Notes: generated by a model from the letters alone, not told the origin. A DNA stretch of 64,000 nucleotides from Mauremys mutica (GCF_020497125.1 NC_059077.1:21150840-21214839); one strand, 5' to 3'. Shown: positions 1-10,882, numbered from the stretch's first letter. Translations and numbers: made by a program.

Positions 1-990
1 TATAACGCCTTGAAAAGACCTAAAAAAAAATCAAAATCAAAGAGTATAAAAAGACAGTTTTTGCTCCTTAAAAAGATCTTAACATCAGATGCTGGAGTTT
101 CAATATTATCCCACAATATTATCACAAGTCTTGTGATATTTGGTGTTTTTTCCAACGCTCCAGCTCCTGAAATCATGAGTATCTTAGTTGTCATTTAAAA
201 AAAGAAAGAAGATTCTTGCCACCATGGTTGCAAAGAAAATATGGAAAACAAGACACAAGTGAAACTTAAGGCTCAAAAAGCAGAAGACCGAGATAGAGAA
301 TTTTAAAAAACCTTGTTATTTTTAAATCAATTTCATGACTTTGAGGGCATGATTCATGAGACTTTGGGTTGGTTCAATTCTTACCTCAGCTCCACTCCAC
401 ATATGCAGAGTTAAGGAGCGAAAGCTATGTAAAGACAATCAAATAGACTTGGATCCAGCCAGAGAGAGGACTCCTCTGGCACAGGAACTGCGAAAGTCAG
501 CCACAGGTTGTCTTTTGAGGACCCTCTCAAAAACTCAGTGTAGAATACATTCCGAGACATAATGCTGTGGCGATTCTGAGCAGCACTGCTGTCCATAAGC
601 AGTGACAGGATGCCACAACTCAGTCCTCCAGGATTATTAAATTAGATTCCAGGGTCCACTCTGGTTCCTAGACCTTCCCAAAACTGAGGGAACATAATTG
701 TGACTTAAAGGCACCTTTACCCCTTGTCCCTGGGCTGGGAGTTCTGTGCTATACCCTTTAGAGGTACAACATAAAATCTCACCAATGTCTTAATACAAAG
801 CACAGAAGTCTAAATAGGTATGGTTAGCATATGTAAAGATAGTTCTGACAGTATTTCAAAACTGAAGAATTTATTCTAGTCTGTCTACGGTGTAAAGTTT
901 GACTATCAGAATCCGTAAGAATGACCTTCTTATTAGAATTACCCCCCCCCCGCCTCTCCCCAAAAAAAGAATTAAGTTTACATCATTCAT
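1..990 (-). other. LMAN1 intron 3, no recognised element
   Basis: AT-rich, non-coding. The only ORFs are short and resemble nothing known to me, and no LMAN1 exon 4 was seen on the minus strand here or at 1456-1840 and 2050-2630. Confidence 0.6.
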
Positions 991-1455
991 TCATTCATGC
1001 CCGTCACCCCAACCGGGGTATGGGCCGCCAACCACAGATCTCCAGAGTCTTCTATCCTGGGCCATTCGCTCTAGCTGGTTCCAGGTATAGCCCATTTTTT
1101 TGCTATCAACCTGAAGGTCGCGTCGCCAGGTATTTCTTGGGCGGCCTCTTTTCCGCTTGCCTTGGGGGTTCCACCGCAGTGCCTGTCTGGTGATGTTGGT
1201 TGGCTGCTTTCGTAGTGTATGTCCTATCCAGCCCCACCTTCTCCTTCTAATTTCTTCCTCTGCTGGGAGTTGACGGGTCCTCTCCAAGAGGTGGATGTTA
1301 CTGATGGTGTCTGGCCAGCGGATCTGGAGAATCCTTCTGAGGCAGCTATTAATGAAGGTCTGGATCTTCCTGGTGGTTGTTTTGGTTGTCCTCCAGGTTT
1401 GAACAAGTTTACATAGTTTGACATTATTACAAAAAATCTTCAACAAATGATACAA
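991..1455 (-). pseudogene. Non-LTR retrotransposon fragment (reverse transcriptase C-terminus)
   Basis: The minus frame encodes a typical LINE ORF2 tail, including [49 protein letters not shown] and [17 protein letters not shown]. These match the conserved region after the RT thumb of non-LTR retrotransposons (W-GH-LR, GRP-TWRR, A-DR--WR-LV). The 3' end runs into a short tandem tail of ATGA units (about 985-998 on plus), typical of RTE-like or related LINEs. It is strongly 5'-truncated and sits in LMAN1 intron 3. The C-terminal frame is open, so the copy is not very old. The clade cannot be fixed from this fragment. Confidence 0.75.
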
Positions 1456-1849
1456 AAGTTTGGATCCCTAAAGCAACTCTGTCACACTGCAAATTCTGTA
1501 TATTTTAGGATGTCAAAAATGCCTTAATATTTAGATGAGAAAAGACACAGGGATACACATGCAAAGTTAACACTGCTGTTGGAACATTAGCTACTGTATT
1601 CCATTACTCATTTTAACTAGTCAACCTTAATGAGGCCTTTGCCCCAATATAATTTTTATACACATTTAGTTTCCCACTGTTACTTTTTTTTTTTAAACCC
1701 AGAAAATAGCACAGGTATACTTCTTGGTAGTACTATAACAGTGCCTATAAAAGTAGTAAGCACTTAGGACTTAAGAAACCACTTTCCAGATAGTGGAAAG
1801 GTACCAAAGAGTAGACAGGGGCAAGGAATTTAGATAACACCTCACTACC

Positions 1850-2043
1850 CATTTCTCCAGCTAGGGAGACAGAACTAAAACTGCCTGCACCACTTCCCGC
1901 AGCTCCCATTGGCTGGGAATGGCGAACCAGGGCCACAGGGAGCTGAGGGGCTCCATGCCTGCAGACGCTCCAAGTAAACAAAACATCCCGACCCACTAGC
2001 GACTTACCCTGACAGGCCAGGAGGCAAAGTTTGCCAACCCCTG
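1850..2043 (-). mobile_element. hAT-like MITE fragment
   Basis: On the minus strand it starts CAGGGGTTGGCAAACTTTG, a hAT-type terminus, followed by a GC-richer body containing GGGAGCTG and the CCATTGGCTG-type block typical of a common reptile non-autonomous hAT family. The left boundary is uncertain (it may extend to about 1710), so the 8-bp TSD was not confirmed. Confidence 0.55.
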
Positions 2044-2634
2044 AAATATAGGGTCAGCTTATGAAAGGGTCATATAGGTTTTGCTATTTTTACCTAGCCA
2101 TCTTGTGGGGTTGGCTTATAAATTAATGGGCTAATGAACGAGTATATATGGTAGGTAGAGTACAGGGCAGTTGGATGCAGAAGAATCAAAAATAAAGAAG
2201 CTTCAAAAACGTTTATTTCCTGATCTGCATACATATGCCAGTATCCCTCTCCTAATGCATAAACATTAGGACCTAATAAAGTACAAGGGGTTTAAAAGTG
2301 TATAACTATCAAAACCATTTTCTCTTCAAATCTAGCAAAGGAACTGGTCCTCATTGATCCTCAACTACAGCAAGATTAATCTTTCAAGCTTCAGCTTTTT
2401 TTTTTTAAAATAAACCTAACCTGGTCAAAAAGGAGTCTTTTAGGAAACTGCAGAACAGAAAAGTTGTAAGCTTCATTTTCTCTTCTTTAAAAAACCTCCA
2501 TCTAGCTGAAAACCAAAAAACCCCCCATATAAAACAGCTCATTTTTCACAAAAAGTATAAGCATATGTGAACATAAAATGGTAAAAGTGAAACCATTCTG
2601 GAACCTTTATTATAAGAGTTTGCTTCCAACTAAC

Positions 2635-2742
2635 CTTTCCATCATTGTCAAAAGAGTCAAAGAAAATGCCAACACCATTCCAAGTATCAGCTGCCCCAAA
2701 AACCGGACCTTCTAAGCCTTGACCTTCAGTAAACCAGATTGC
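2635..2742 (-). CDS. LMAN1: LMAN1 (ERGIC-53) coding exon 3
   Basis: This exon encodes 36 residues, from AIWFTEGQGLEGPVFG through GIFFDSFDNDGK, part of the L-type lectin domain of LMAN1. LMAN1 is a membrane lectin that carries mannose-rich glycoproteins such as factors V and VIII (with MCFD2) from the ER to the ERGIC and Golgi. The FDSFDNDGK segment is the family's calcium- and sugar-binding region. Read on the minus strand, the acceptor is TTTCTGTGCACAG at 2743-2755 and the donor is GTTAGT just below 2635. The 108-bp length is phase-neutral and joins exon 2 after GADGL without disturbing the frame. Only the alignment-like match to vertebrate LMAN1 is recalled; splice sites and frame are seen directly. 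The next exon, which should begin near KNNPAIV in other vertebrates, was not found in positions 1-2634 and must lie beyond the window. Confidence 0.95.
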
Positions 2743-2830
2743 CTGTGCACAGAAATTAAATAAAGTCATAAATAAAGATTTACATTTATAAAACAAATTT
2801 GTTTTCAAAAGTAAAATCAAGTTCATTTAC

Positions 2831-2985
2831 TAGTCCATCAGCTCCAATCCGGCCTCTCCCTGTCACTCGAAATGTCACCTCAACCTCCCAGTATTCAAAT
2901 ATAGACTTTGTTTTTGTCCACACTGATCCTCTCTGGCTTTTTAAAGATGGAGTTATTCGAATCTGATCTGCACTAGGTATGGCAT
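2831..2985 (-). CDS. LMAN1: LMAN1 (ERGIC-53) coding exon 2
   Basis: This exon of 155 bases encodes AIPSADQIRITPSLKSQRGS, then VWTKTKSIFEYWEVEVTFRV and TGRGRIGADGL, the N-terminal half of the L-type lectin beta-sandwich. On the minus strand it follows a pyrimidine-rich tract and an AG at 2986-2987. Its first two bases (AT) complete a codon split by intron 1: exon 1 ends with A, giving AAT (Asn), the residue found here in human LMAN1 (AGN-AIPSSDQI). The donor is GTAAAT after the CTA leucine codon. Intron 2, between this exon and exon 3, is 88 bases (2743-2830), close to the lower limit for vertebrate introns. The reading frame has no stop or frameshift, so the gene appears functional in this part. 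Confidence 0.96.
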
Positions 2986-3297
2986 CTGAAAAAGAAAAAA
3001 GAAAAAAAATCAACAGTGAACATATGAGAGAACATGAAGAGCACATTCTGGAATTATAAGGATTTGCTAAGCACACTTTACCTTATAATTTTGCAGATAG
3101 ATGATCCCTCTAATTGAAGGGCCAACTGTTTTCAGATTGTGGTTTTAAGAACTTAACATTTGAACAGTTATGGGGCAAGTAAAGTAGTAACATGCTTAAA
3201 TTTAACATTTCATTGTCTATTATCTCATCATTCAAAATTTTGTTTTACAGTGCCTCACTCAAAGTTCGTCTGGGATAGCAATGGACAACCTGTGGGG

Positions 3298-3445
3298 AAG
3301 GTTGGTCTTATGGTTAAGGAACTGGAGTTGAATTCAGGAGATCAAGATTCAGTTTTCTCCTTCTGCCACAGACTTCCTGGGTGAGTCAATTAATTTTTCT
3401 GTGTCCATCTATAAAATGGGTATAAAACTATTTCTGTTTTCAGAC
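3298..3445 (+). repeat. MIR-like tRNA-derived SINE
   Basis: It shows the SINE order: a degenerate tRNA-like head (TCTTATGGTTAAGGAACTGG), AGATCAAGATTCA in the B-box position, then GGGTGAGTCAATTAATTTTTC and CCATCTATAAAATGGGTATAA, the signature of MIR/CORE-SINE-type elements. The copy is old and diverged. Confidence 0.65.
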
Positions 3446-3577
3446 CTTTTGGCTGTCTTGCCTATTTAGAGCGCAACGCTTTGGAGCAGAGGCTCTCTCT
3501 TTCTATGTCTACACAGTACTGTATTTCACACAATGGGGACCTGATCTCAGCTGGACCCTTCAGGTGCTACGGTAATA

Positions 3578-4575
3578 CAGTAATTCCTCACTTAAAGTCA
3601 TCCCAGTTAACGTTTTGCTGTTATGTTGCTGATCAATTAGGGAACATGCTCATTTAAAGTTGTGCAATGCTCCCATCTAATGTTGTTTGGCAGGTGCCTG
3701 CTTTGTCTACTAATTGCAGGAAGAGCAGCCCATTGCAGCTAGCTGGTGGGGGATTGTAACCAGGGTGGACCAGCAGCCCCCCATCAGCTCTCTGCTCCCC
3801 TAAGTTCCCTGGGCTGCAGCCACCCAGCACACTATCAATCGGTGGGTCAGCTGTCCCTTCCCCCACTGCCATGTGCTGCTCCTCATGCCCTCTGCCTTGG
3901 AGCTGCTCCCAGAGACTCCCGCTTGCTGTGCAGGAGAGGAAGGGGGGTGGGTAATGTCAGGGTGTCCCTCTCCTCCCTGCACCCCGCTTACCCCTTCTCC
4001 ATATAGAGCAGGGAGGGAACACGGATGGAGAGAGACAGAGAGAGCCTGGGGCAGCAGCAGCTCTCTCAACTTTCTGATTCACTTAAAAAGACAATGCACT
4101 TAAGAGTGGGTCAGCTTATTTAAAGGGGTAGTGTGCATCTCTCCCACACACAAGGTGGGTGTCTGTCTCTGTCTGCTATGCTGTCTCCCCTCCCTCCTGT
4201 TCGTGCTGCCTTGATGAGATGCTACATTAACAACGTGTTAACCCTTGGGGGCTCAGCTGAGTATTAGTTCATCATTTAGCAGCAAGGTATTCCCTGGGAA
4301 ATATCCCTCCATCTTCCACCCTCTAACTTCACCACCTCAACCAAGCTTCACAATCATCATAGCTGTGAACAGTATTAAATTGTTTGTTTAAAACGTATAT
4401 TGTGTGCATATATCTATATAATATATAGTTTTTTGTCTGGTAAAAATTTTTTCCTTGGAACCTAACCCCCCAATTTACATTAATTCTTATGGGGAAATTG
4501 GATTCGTTTAACACTGTTTCGCTTAAAGTTGTATTTTTCAGGAACATAATTACAACGTTAAGTGAGGAGTTACTG
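3578..4575. mobile_element. Tigger/pogo-like non-autonomous DNA transposon
   Basis: It has terminal inverted repeats of about 19 bp, CAGTAATTCCTCACTTAA at the left and TTAAGTGAGGAGTTACTG at the right, flanked by TA dinucleotides (3576-3577 and 4576-4577), the TSD of Tc1/mariner-pogo elements. The length is 998 bp and no transposase frame is visible. The interior is partly GC-rich (3760-4080). The element at 17234 matches its right end. It lies in LMAN1 intron 1. Confidence 0.85.
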
Positions 4576-5139
4576 TACAGGTAGTTTAAATAGTTTCTCT
4601 TCGTAGTTCTAAAGAAAACTTAGCAAGCCACAGTAACAGATAATCTGAGTATCCTTTATAAAATGTAATGAAGATACACTTCAAGAAAGACAAGCTAACA
4701 TCTGCATCTATCCATGGATGCTTGCAATAAGCAAACATTCCCATGAGTTAACCAGATATCCTATATTTAACTCCATCACAGAAATTCTATATCGTTTCTA
4801 TACACTAACTCAGAATGATACTCTTTAGCTAGTAAGTAAGTGTTTGTACATTTTATACTAATCTGCTAATGGTTGGAGCAGCACTCTGCCTCCTGGAAGC
4901 ACAGTCAAGTCTTTAAACCATCACTGAAAATGTCGAAATTAACTAAACAGTGTACAATAAATCTACTTTTCAAGCCAAAACTTCTATCTACTTCGTTAAA
5001 GTATAGTTTTGACATGTCACTAAACAATTTGATTTCCAACTGGAAGAGATGCAGAAATAAAATCTGCAGACACATTAAATGACTGCTTCTTGGAGAAGTT
5101 TGTCCTGGAACTCACAAGGGGAAAGGCAATTCTTGATTA

Positions 5140-5424
5140 AGGCCATGTCTACATTTGAAAGCTTACAGTAGCATAATTGTACTGATACAGCTGTGCCACT
5201 GTAAGGGCACTCATGTAGCCACCTTATGCTGAGAGGAGAGAGCTCTCCCCTCAATGTAATACACCCAGCTCAATGAGCGGCAGTATCTATATTGGCGGGA
5301 AAGCATCTCCTGTTGACACAAGTGCTTATGCTAGCAAAACTCATATCGCTTGGGGGGGGGGGTGTGTTTTCATACCCTTCAGTGACAAAAGTTTTGCAAC
5401 GTAAGTGCTAGTGTAGACATGGCC
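5140..5424. mobile_element. Harbinger-like MITE inserted in CR1
   Basis: Its inverted ends are AGGCCATGTCTACA and TGTAGACATGGCC. TTA is duplicated at 5137-5139 and 5425-5427, the TWA-type TSD of PIF/Harbinger elements; removing it restores CR1 (GATTTAGTCCTAAG-like). The 285-bp interior has an inverted pair around GAGAGAGCTCTC and no coding potential. It resembles the element at 18587-18864. Confidence 0.75.
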
Positions 5425-5692
5425 TTAGTCCTAAGTGGAACAAAGGATGTGGTCCAGGAGGTGAATATAGCGGAACCGCTCAGTAGTAGTGACCATAAAA
5501 TAATTAAATTTAATATCCTTACAGGGGGAAAAGAGCCATAATAGAACTGAACTTCAAAAAGGGGAGCTACACAAAAATGAGGAAGCAGGCATTGAACAGA
5601 AATTAAAAGGAACACTCACAAGGGTGAAATGCCTGCAAACAGCATGGAGATTGTTTAAAAACACCAGAATAGAGGCTCAAACTAAATGTATA

Positions 5693-5888
5693 CAGTAAAA
5701 CTTCATTCATCTGAAACTCCATTATCCGTCTCTCCATATTAACCAAAGAACTAGCACATACAGGTCCAGAAGAAGGCGATCACTCCTGCGGTAGCTAGAT
5801 TGCGGGTGCAGCCTCAGACTTTCCCCATTCTCCAGATTATCCGATCTCACGCCAGTCCCAATTAGGTTGGATAAACAGGGTCCTACTG
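5693..5888. mobile_element. Tigger/pogo-like MITE inserted in CR1
   Basis: It starts CAGTAAAACTTCATTCATC and ends GGATAAACAGGGTCCTACTG, imperfect inverted repeats flanked by TA on both sides. The flanking CR1 (AACTAAATGTA and GTAAGAGGACCAAAAA) is contiguous in other CR1 copies. At 196 bp it is non-coding. Confidence 0.72.
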
Positions 5889-6762
5889 TACAAGCAACCA
5901 AACTGTAAGAGGACCAAAAAGATGCCACTGTGGCTAGACAGCAGAGTAAAAAGTGGTTAGAGACCAAAAGACATCCTTTAAAAATTGGAAATCAAGACCT
6001 ACTGAGAAAAATACAAAGAAGCCTAAACTCTGGCAAGTGAAACATTATAAGGCAAGCCAAGAAAGAATTTGAAGAGCAACTAGCTAAGGACACAAAAACT
6101 AAAACACCTTATATGTACACCAGAAGCAGGAAGGCTGCCAAACAGTCAGTGTGGCCACTAGATAACTGAGGTGCTAAAGGAGCACTCTGGGAAGACAAAG
6201 CTATATTAATTCATTGCATCAGCCTGCACTGCACAGGATATGGGCGAGATCCCCATACCCGAACCATTCTTTTTACACGACAACTCTGAGGAACTGTTCA
6301 AGATTGAGGTCTCAATAGAGGAGGTTTTCAAACAAATTGATAAAATTATACAGTAATAACTCACCAGGATCAGATGGTATTCACCCAAGAGTTCTGAACC
6401 AACTCAAATATGAAACTGCAGAACTAACTGTAGTAGTTAATCTAATGCTTAAATCAACCATTGTACCAGCTACAGAGTAGCCAATTAACAGTACAGGGTA
6501 GCCAATTAACAGCTGTTTTTAAAAAAAAGGCTCCAGAGACAATCCTGGCAATTACAGGCCAGTAAGCCTAACCTCTGTACCAGGCAAACTGGTTGAAACT
6601 ACTGTGTAGTTAGTAAATCACAGAATTATCAGGAGCATAGATGAACACAATTTGTTGGGGGAAGAGTCAACATGATTTTGGAAAGGGAAATTATGCCAAT
6701 CTATTATAATTCTTTGACGGTGGCAATAAGCACATGGATAAGGGTGATCCAGTGTATATAGT

Positions 6763-7708
6763 ATCAGAGGGGTAGCTGTGTTAGGGCTTGGCTACACTTG
6801 CAGCTGTGCAGCACTGGGAGTTAAAGCTGTCTTTGTACAGCTGTGTAGGGAAAGCGCTGGAGTGTGGCCACACTGACAGCTACCAGCGCTGCAGTGTGGC
6901 CACATTCGCAGCGGTGTTGGGAGTGGTGCATTATGGGCAGCTATCCCAGCGTTCAAGTGGCTGCAACGTGCTTTTCAAAAGAGGGGGGTGAGGTGGAGTG
7001 TGACAGGGAGCGTGGGGGGGAGAGAGAGAGAGAGAGAGTGTGGATTTTTGGAGCCGACACTGTCAGCTCCCTGCCTTGCAAATTCCGACCACTTCCCCGA
7101 CCCCTCATCCACTCTTAAATGCAAATAGCCTTCAGACCAGATAAGCAGCTGCTCCGACCGACTCCCTTCCCCCATCCCCCGCTCCACTGTGCTGTTTCTC
7201 TCCTCAAGCAAACGCTAGCTGTGGACATTCATCCCCCTGCCTGCCTCATTCACAGCAAACAGTAGCTGTGTTTGTTAGATAAGCAGCTCCGGGAGCCCCG
7301 AGTTCACAACAAAACAAAGAGAGGCATCATAACAAAACAAAGAGTTCTTTAGTTAAAAGCATTATGGGAAAATTCTGGAGGTCAGTTACAGCGTAGTAAG
7401 ATTAATCACTGTTTACACTGGCACTCCAGTGCTGCAGCACCAGCGCTGCAGTCGTTATTCCCCAGGCAGAGGTGAAGTACAGCCAGCGCTGTAGCCAGGG
7501 AGATACAGCGCTGTATGTGTCTTGCCAGTGTGGACGGTGAGTGAGTTGCAGCGCTGTAAAGCCACCACCAGCGCTGCAAATCTCCAGTGTAGCCAAGCCC
7601 TTAGTCTGGATCTGTAAAAGCAACAAAGAGTCCTGTGGCACCTTATAGACTAACAGACATATTGGAGCGTGAGCTTTCGTGGGTGAATACCCACTTCATC
7701 GGATGCAT
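6763..7708 (-). mobile_element. Penelope-derived short repeat (family 1) in CR1, itself split by a MITE
   Basis: This is an element of about 130 bp, ATCAGAGGGGTAGC at the left and CACTTCATCGGATGCAT at the right, interrupted by the Harbinger MITE at 6784-7600. The flanks carry an 11-bp perfect TSD, GTGTATATAGT, at 6752-6762 and 7709-7719, so the element was inserted by a retrotransposition-like route. The minus strand carries the hammerhead-like core (CCGATGA, stem GTGGG/CCCAC, GAAAGC). It is the second layer of a three-level nest. Confidence 0.82.
6784..7600. mobile_element. Harbinger-like non-autonomous element (817 bp)
   Basis: It has a perfect 15-bp inverted end, GGGCTTGGCTACACT and AGTGTAGCCAAGCCC. 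TTA is duplicated at 6781-6783 and 7601-7603, and removing the element restores GTGTTAGTCTGG of the host repeat. The interior has repeated AGCGCTG-type hairpin arms near both ends, a (GA)n tract at about 7019-7040 and no transposase frame. The ends being perfect suggests a fairly recent insertion. Confidence 0.85.
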
Positions 7709-7975
7709 GTGTATATAGTGTACCTGGACTTTCAGAATGCCTTTGACAAGGTCCCACACCAAAGTAAAGTATACAATCATGAGATAAGAGGGAAGGTCCT
7801 CTCATTGATCAGTAACTGGTTAAAAGACAAGAAACAAAGGGTAGAAATGAATGGTCAATTTTCAGAATGGAGAGAGGACAATATCAGGATCCCCAAGGAT
7901 CAATATATTCATAAGTGATCTGGAAAAAGGCATGAACAGTAAGGAAGCAAGTTTGGAGAAGATATAAAATTACTC

Positions 7976-8061
7976 AAAAAGAGCAGGAGTACTTGTGGCA
8001 CCTTAGAGACTAACAAATGTATTAAGCTTTCGTGGGCTACAACCCACTTCATCTGATGCAT
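7976..8061 (-). mobile_element. Penelope-derived short repeat (family 1), truncated
   Basis: It runs from AAAGAGCAGGAGTACTTGTG to CACTTCATCTGATGCAT and interrupts CR1. On the minus strand it shows AGATGA, stem GTGGG/CCCAC and GAAAGCTT. No convincing TSD was found. Confidence 0.65.
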
Positions 8062-9097
8062 AGAATGGAACATAAAAGGTGACTACGAGGCGTTACAAAG
8101 GGATCTCACAAAACTGGGAGACTGGGCAACAAAACAGCAGACAAAGTTCCAATGTGCATTACTTTGCACTTATCAACACTGAACATATAATCCCAACTAT
8201 ACACATGAAATGATGGGTCTAAATTAGCTGTTACCACTCAAGAGAGATCTTGGGAGTCACCATGGATAGTGCAATGAAAACATCTGCTCAACATGCAGCA
8301 GCAGTCAAAAAAAGCTAACAATGTTAGGCGCCATTAGGAAAGGACTAGATAATAAAACAGAAAATATCATAATGCCTCTATATAAATCCACAGTAACCCC
8401 CACCTTGAATGCTGTTCTGGTCACTTCTTTTCAAAAAAAGATATATTAAAATTGGAAAGATGCAGAAAAGGACAATGAAAATGACTGGGGGATGGAACAG
8501 CTTCCACAGGATGAGAGATTAAAAGACTGTTCAATTTGGAAAAGAGACTACTCAGGGGACAATAGAGGTCTATAAAATCATGAATGATACGGAGAAAATG
8601 AATAAGGAAGTGTTATTTACTCCTTCATGTAACACAAGAACCAGGGGTCATCTGATTAAATTTATAGGCAGCAGGTTTAAAACAAACAAAAGGAACATCA
8701 CACAAGCATAGATAACTTGTGGAACTTGTTGCTACAGGATGTCATGAAGGCCAAAAGTAGAACTGAGTTCAAAAAAGAATTGAATAAGCTCAAGGAGGAT
8801 AGGTGCATGAATGGCTACTTGCCAAGATGGTCAGGGATGCAACCCCGTGCTCTGGGTGCCCCTAAACCTCCAACTACCAGAAACTGGGACTGGACAACAG
8901 GGGATAGATCACTGGAAAATGCCCCGTTCTGTTCATTCCTTCTGAAGCATCTGGTACTGGCTATTGACAGAGACAGTATACTGGGCCACATGGATCACTG
9001 GTCTGATCCAGTGTGGCCATTCTTTTGTAAAGTAACCGCGATTTGTTTCAAGTGCTTCTGTATCAGTGACAGAACAGTCAGTACAAAAGGACACTTT

Positions 9098-9392
9098 GCC
9101 CTGGTCTACACACAGCCCCTGGTTCGAACTAGGGTACGCGAATTCAGCTACGTGAATAACGTAGCTGAATTCGAACTACCCTAGTTCGAATGACTTACCA
9201 TCCAGACGCCGCGGAAGCGAACTCCGCGGCTCCAAGGTCGACTCCGGCAACTCCTCCTGCCGCGGTGGAGTACCGGAGTCGACCGCGGCGCTTCCGGAGT
9301 TCGAACTATCGCATCTAGATCAGACGCGATAGTTCGAACTCCGAGAAGTCGAACTCGCCGCGTCGACCCGGCGGGTAAGTATAGACGTGGCC
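9098..9392. mobile_element. 295-bp palindrome-rich Harbinger-like MITE (copy 1)
   Basis: Its ends are GCCCTGGTCTACA and TATAGACGTGGC, flanked by TTT at 9095-9097 and 9393-9395. The interior is a series of long perfect hairpins: 9123-9136 with 9177-9190, 9140-9152 with 9160-9172, and 9296-9312 with 9326-9342, in strongly CpG-rich sequence. Same length and same hairpin positions as 23084-23378, but with different stem sequences. No coding capacity. Confidence 0.8.
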
Positions 9393-9654
9393 TTTCCTGA
9401 TATCATTAAGCTAGAAAGGGCTTCATGTTACATAGTAAGTAAACCTGTTTTGACAATTAAGTAATTTTACTAATAAAAACAAAATAAAAAGTGCAGACTG
9501 AAGCATAATATTTGAAAGGAGGCACATGGATTTTAAAGGAAATTGTTGCCTGTTATATTATCTTGTTTAAACCATAATGAAGATTTGGTTTTCATATTGA
9601 AATATGCACTTTATATTCATATAATACTTACCATTCAAAAATCTCAGATTGCTT

Positions 9655-9790
9655 TATGAATATTAACAAAGCCTCTTAACATCTCCCTCAGATTCATGTT
9701 GTCCTAATTTTACAGCTAAGGCATAGAGAGGTTAAGTGATTTGTCCAAATCCATACAAGAGGCCAAAAACAACCTGAAACTCCCAATCCT
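9655..9790 (-). repeat. MIR-like or L3-like old repeat
   Basis: Read on plus, CCTAATTTTACAGCTAAGGC and GAGAGGTTAAGTGATTTGTC are the signature of the reverse strand of MIR-type SINEs (or the related L3 tail). Confidence 0.5.
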
Positions 9791-10073
9791 GCTTTTAGCC
9801 AAAGAGCTGATATATACATACATTTACTGTAGAAGATAAACAGCAAATGGAAGCGTTATCAAGTGATTATTTACTCTTGGCTTTATTATCAGGCTTGCTA
9901 CTGACTGCCTGCATGACCTTGAGCAAGTCAATTCAAAATAACTGGCTGAGGAACCTGAACTAGTAGCTTCATTTTCAGCACACCTTTTAAGAGTCAAACC
10001 ACTTATTTAGGTATCTAATTACAGATAGAGAGGTAAAGGCCAAAACTATCTATACCACAATTATGATGCCAAG

Positions 10074-10200
10074 TATCAGGGGGTAGCCGTGTTAGTCTGT
10101 ATCCACAAGAAAAACAAGGAGTCTGGTGGCACCTTAAAGACTAATGGATTTATTAGCTTATGCCCAAATAAATCTGTTAGTCTTTAAGATGCCACCAGAC
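10074..10200. mobile_element. Penelope-derived repeat (family 1), fold-back copy
   Basis: The left part starts TATCAGGGGGTAGCCGTGTTAG. The right part is the reverse complement of the middle of the same unit: 10120-10154 pairs with 10167-10200. A diverged TSD of about 16 bp (ACAATTATGATGCCAAG against ATAATTGTGATGCAAG) lies at 10057-10073 and 10201-10216. The inverted arm begins AGCTTATGCCC, exactly after the hammerhead-like GAA, so the core motif has been lost at the palindrome centre. Confidence 0.75.
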
Positions 10201-10531
10201 ATAATTGTGATGCAAGATTCTACTTGCCTGTCTAAAAGGTGCATTCTGAGGCTTAATTCATTAACAATAATACAGTGCTTGGAGATCATGGAAAGATATT
10301 CCATCAGCACCAAGTTTCTTTTATGCAATAAATGTGATGAAAGCATATGCCAAGGACATGACCAAAGTTGCCAGCTACCCTAATTTGTTGATAGCTATAC
10401 AGACCAGATGCCATAGTGTCACTTGACTAGTTCCAAGAATTTGGCTACATGTGCATCAGTCTTTCTCCCAAAAAATTGTTTTAGAGTGACTTGACATTCG
10501 CCCTACCACAAATGACACCATATTTATCAGA

Positions 10532-10882
10532 GCGACAAGGTGGGTGAGGTAATATCTTTTATTGGCCCAACTTCTGTTGGTGAGAGACAAGCTTCTGAGC
10601 CACCAGAGCTCTTCTTCAGATCAGGGAAATATATTCCAAGCATCGTAGTACAGTTATGAATGTAAGCTCCCTCAAAATGTGTGTTAATTACATATGCTAC
10701 ACAATCTGTTCCACCTTGCATTTAGCTGCGATGCTCAGAGTACCTTTCAAAGATCTGAAGACCATCTCTGGGTGGCTTGAAAGCTTGTCTCTCTCACCAA
10801 CAGAAGTTGGGCCAATAAAAGATATTACCTCACCCACCTTGTCTCGCTAATATCCTGGGACCAACAGGGCTACAAATACACT
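10532..10882 (+). mobile_element. Penelope 3' end (family 2) with inverted 5' copy
   Basis: The right part (about 10650-10882) is the 3' region of a Penelope-like element in plus orientation, including CAATCTGTTCCACCTTGCAT, GAGTACCTTTCAAAGATCTG, a hammerhead-like stretch at 10755-10794 (CTGAAGA...GAAAGCTTGTCTC) and GATATTACCTCACCCACCTT. The left part (10532-10640) is an inverted copy of that terminal region. This inverted-fragment arrangement is a known habit of Penelope-like elements. TSD not found. Confidence 0.78.

Larger units (their letters stand above)
5050..9030 (+). mobile_element. CR1 LINE, 5'-truncated, interrupted by four later insertions
   Basis: CR1 sequence can be followed from about 5050 (CTGCAGACACATTAAATGAC) to about 9030, where it ends with TCTGATCCAGTGTGGCCATT, the CR1 3' end. 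Recognisable segments include AGTCCTAAGTGGA, GATGGTATTCACCCAAGAGT and the RT region around 7719-7915 (YLDFQNAFDKVPHQ, then SLISNWLKDKKQRVEMNG, which follows RT domain A). The ORF is broken by many stops and small indels. Insertions at 5140-5424, 5693-5888, 6763-7708 and 7976-8061 split it; removing them leaves about 2.5 kb of CR1. The CR1 is therefore older than all four. It lies in LMAN1 intron 1, antisense to the gene. Confidence 0.88.

Noticed and set aside
8717..9184. 155-codon ORF on plus
   Set aside because: It is the decayed CR1 3' end running into the palindromic MITE at 9098.
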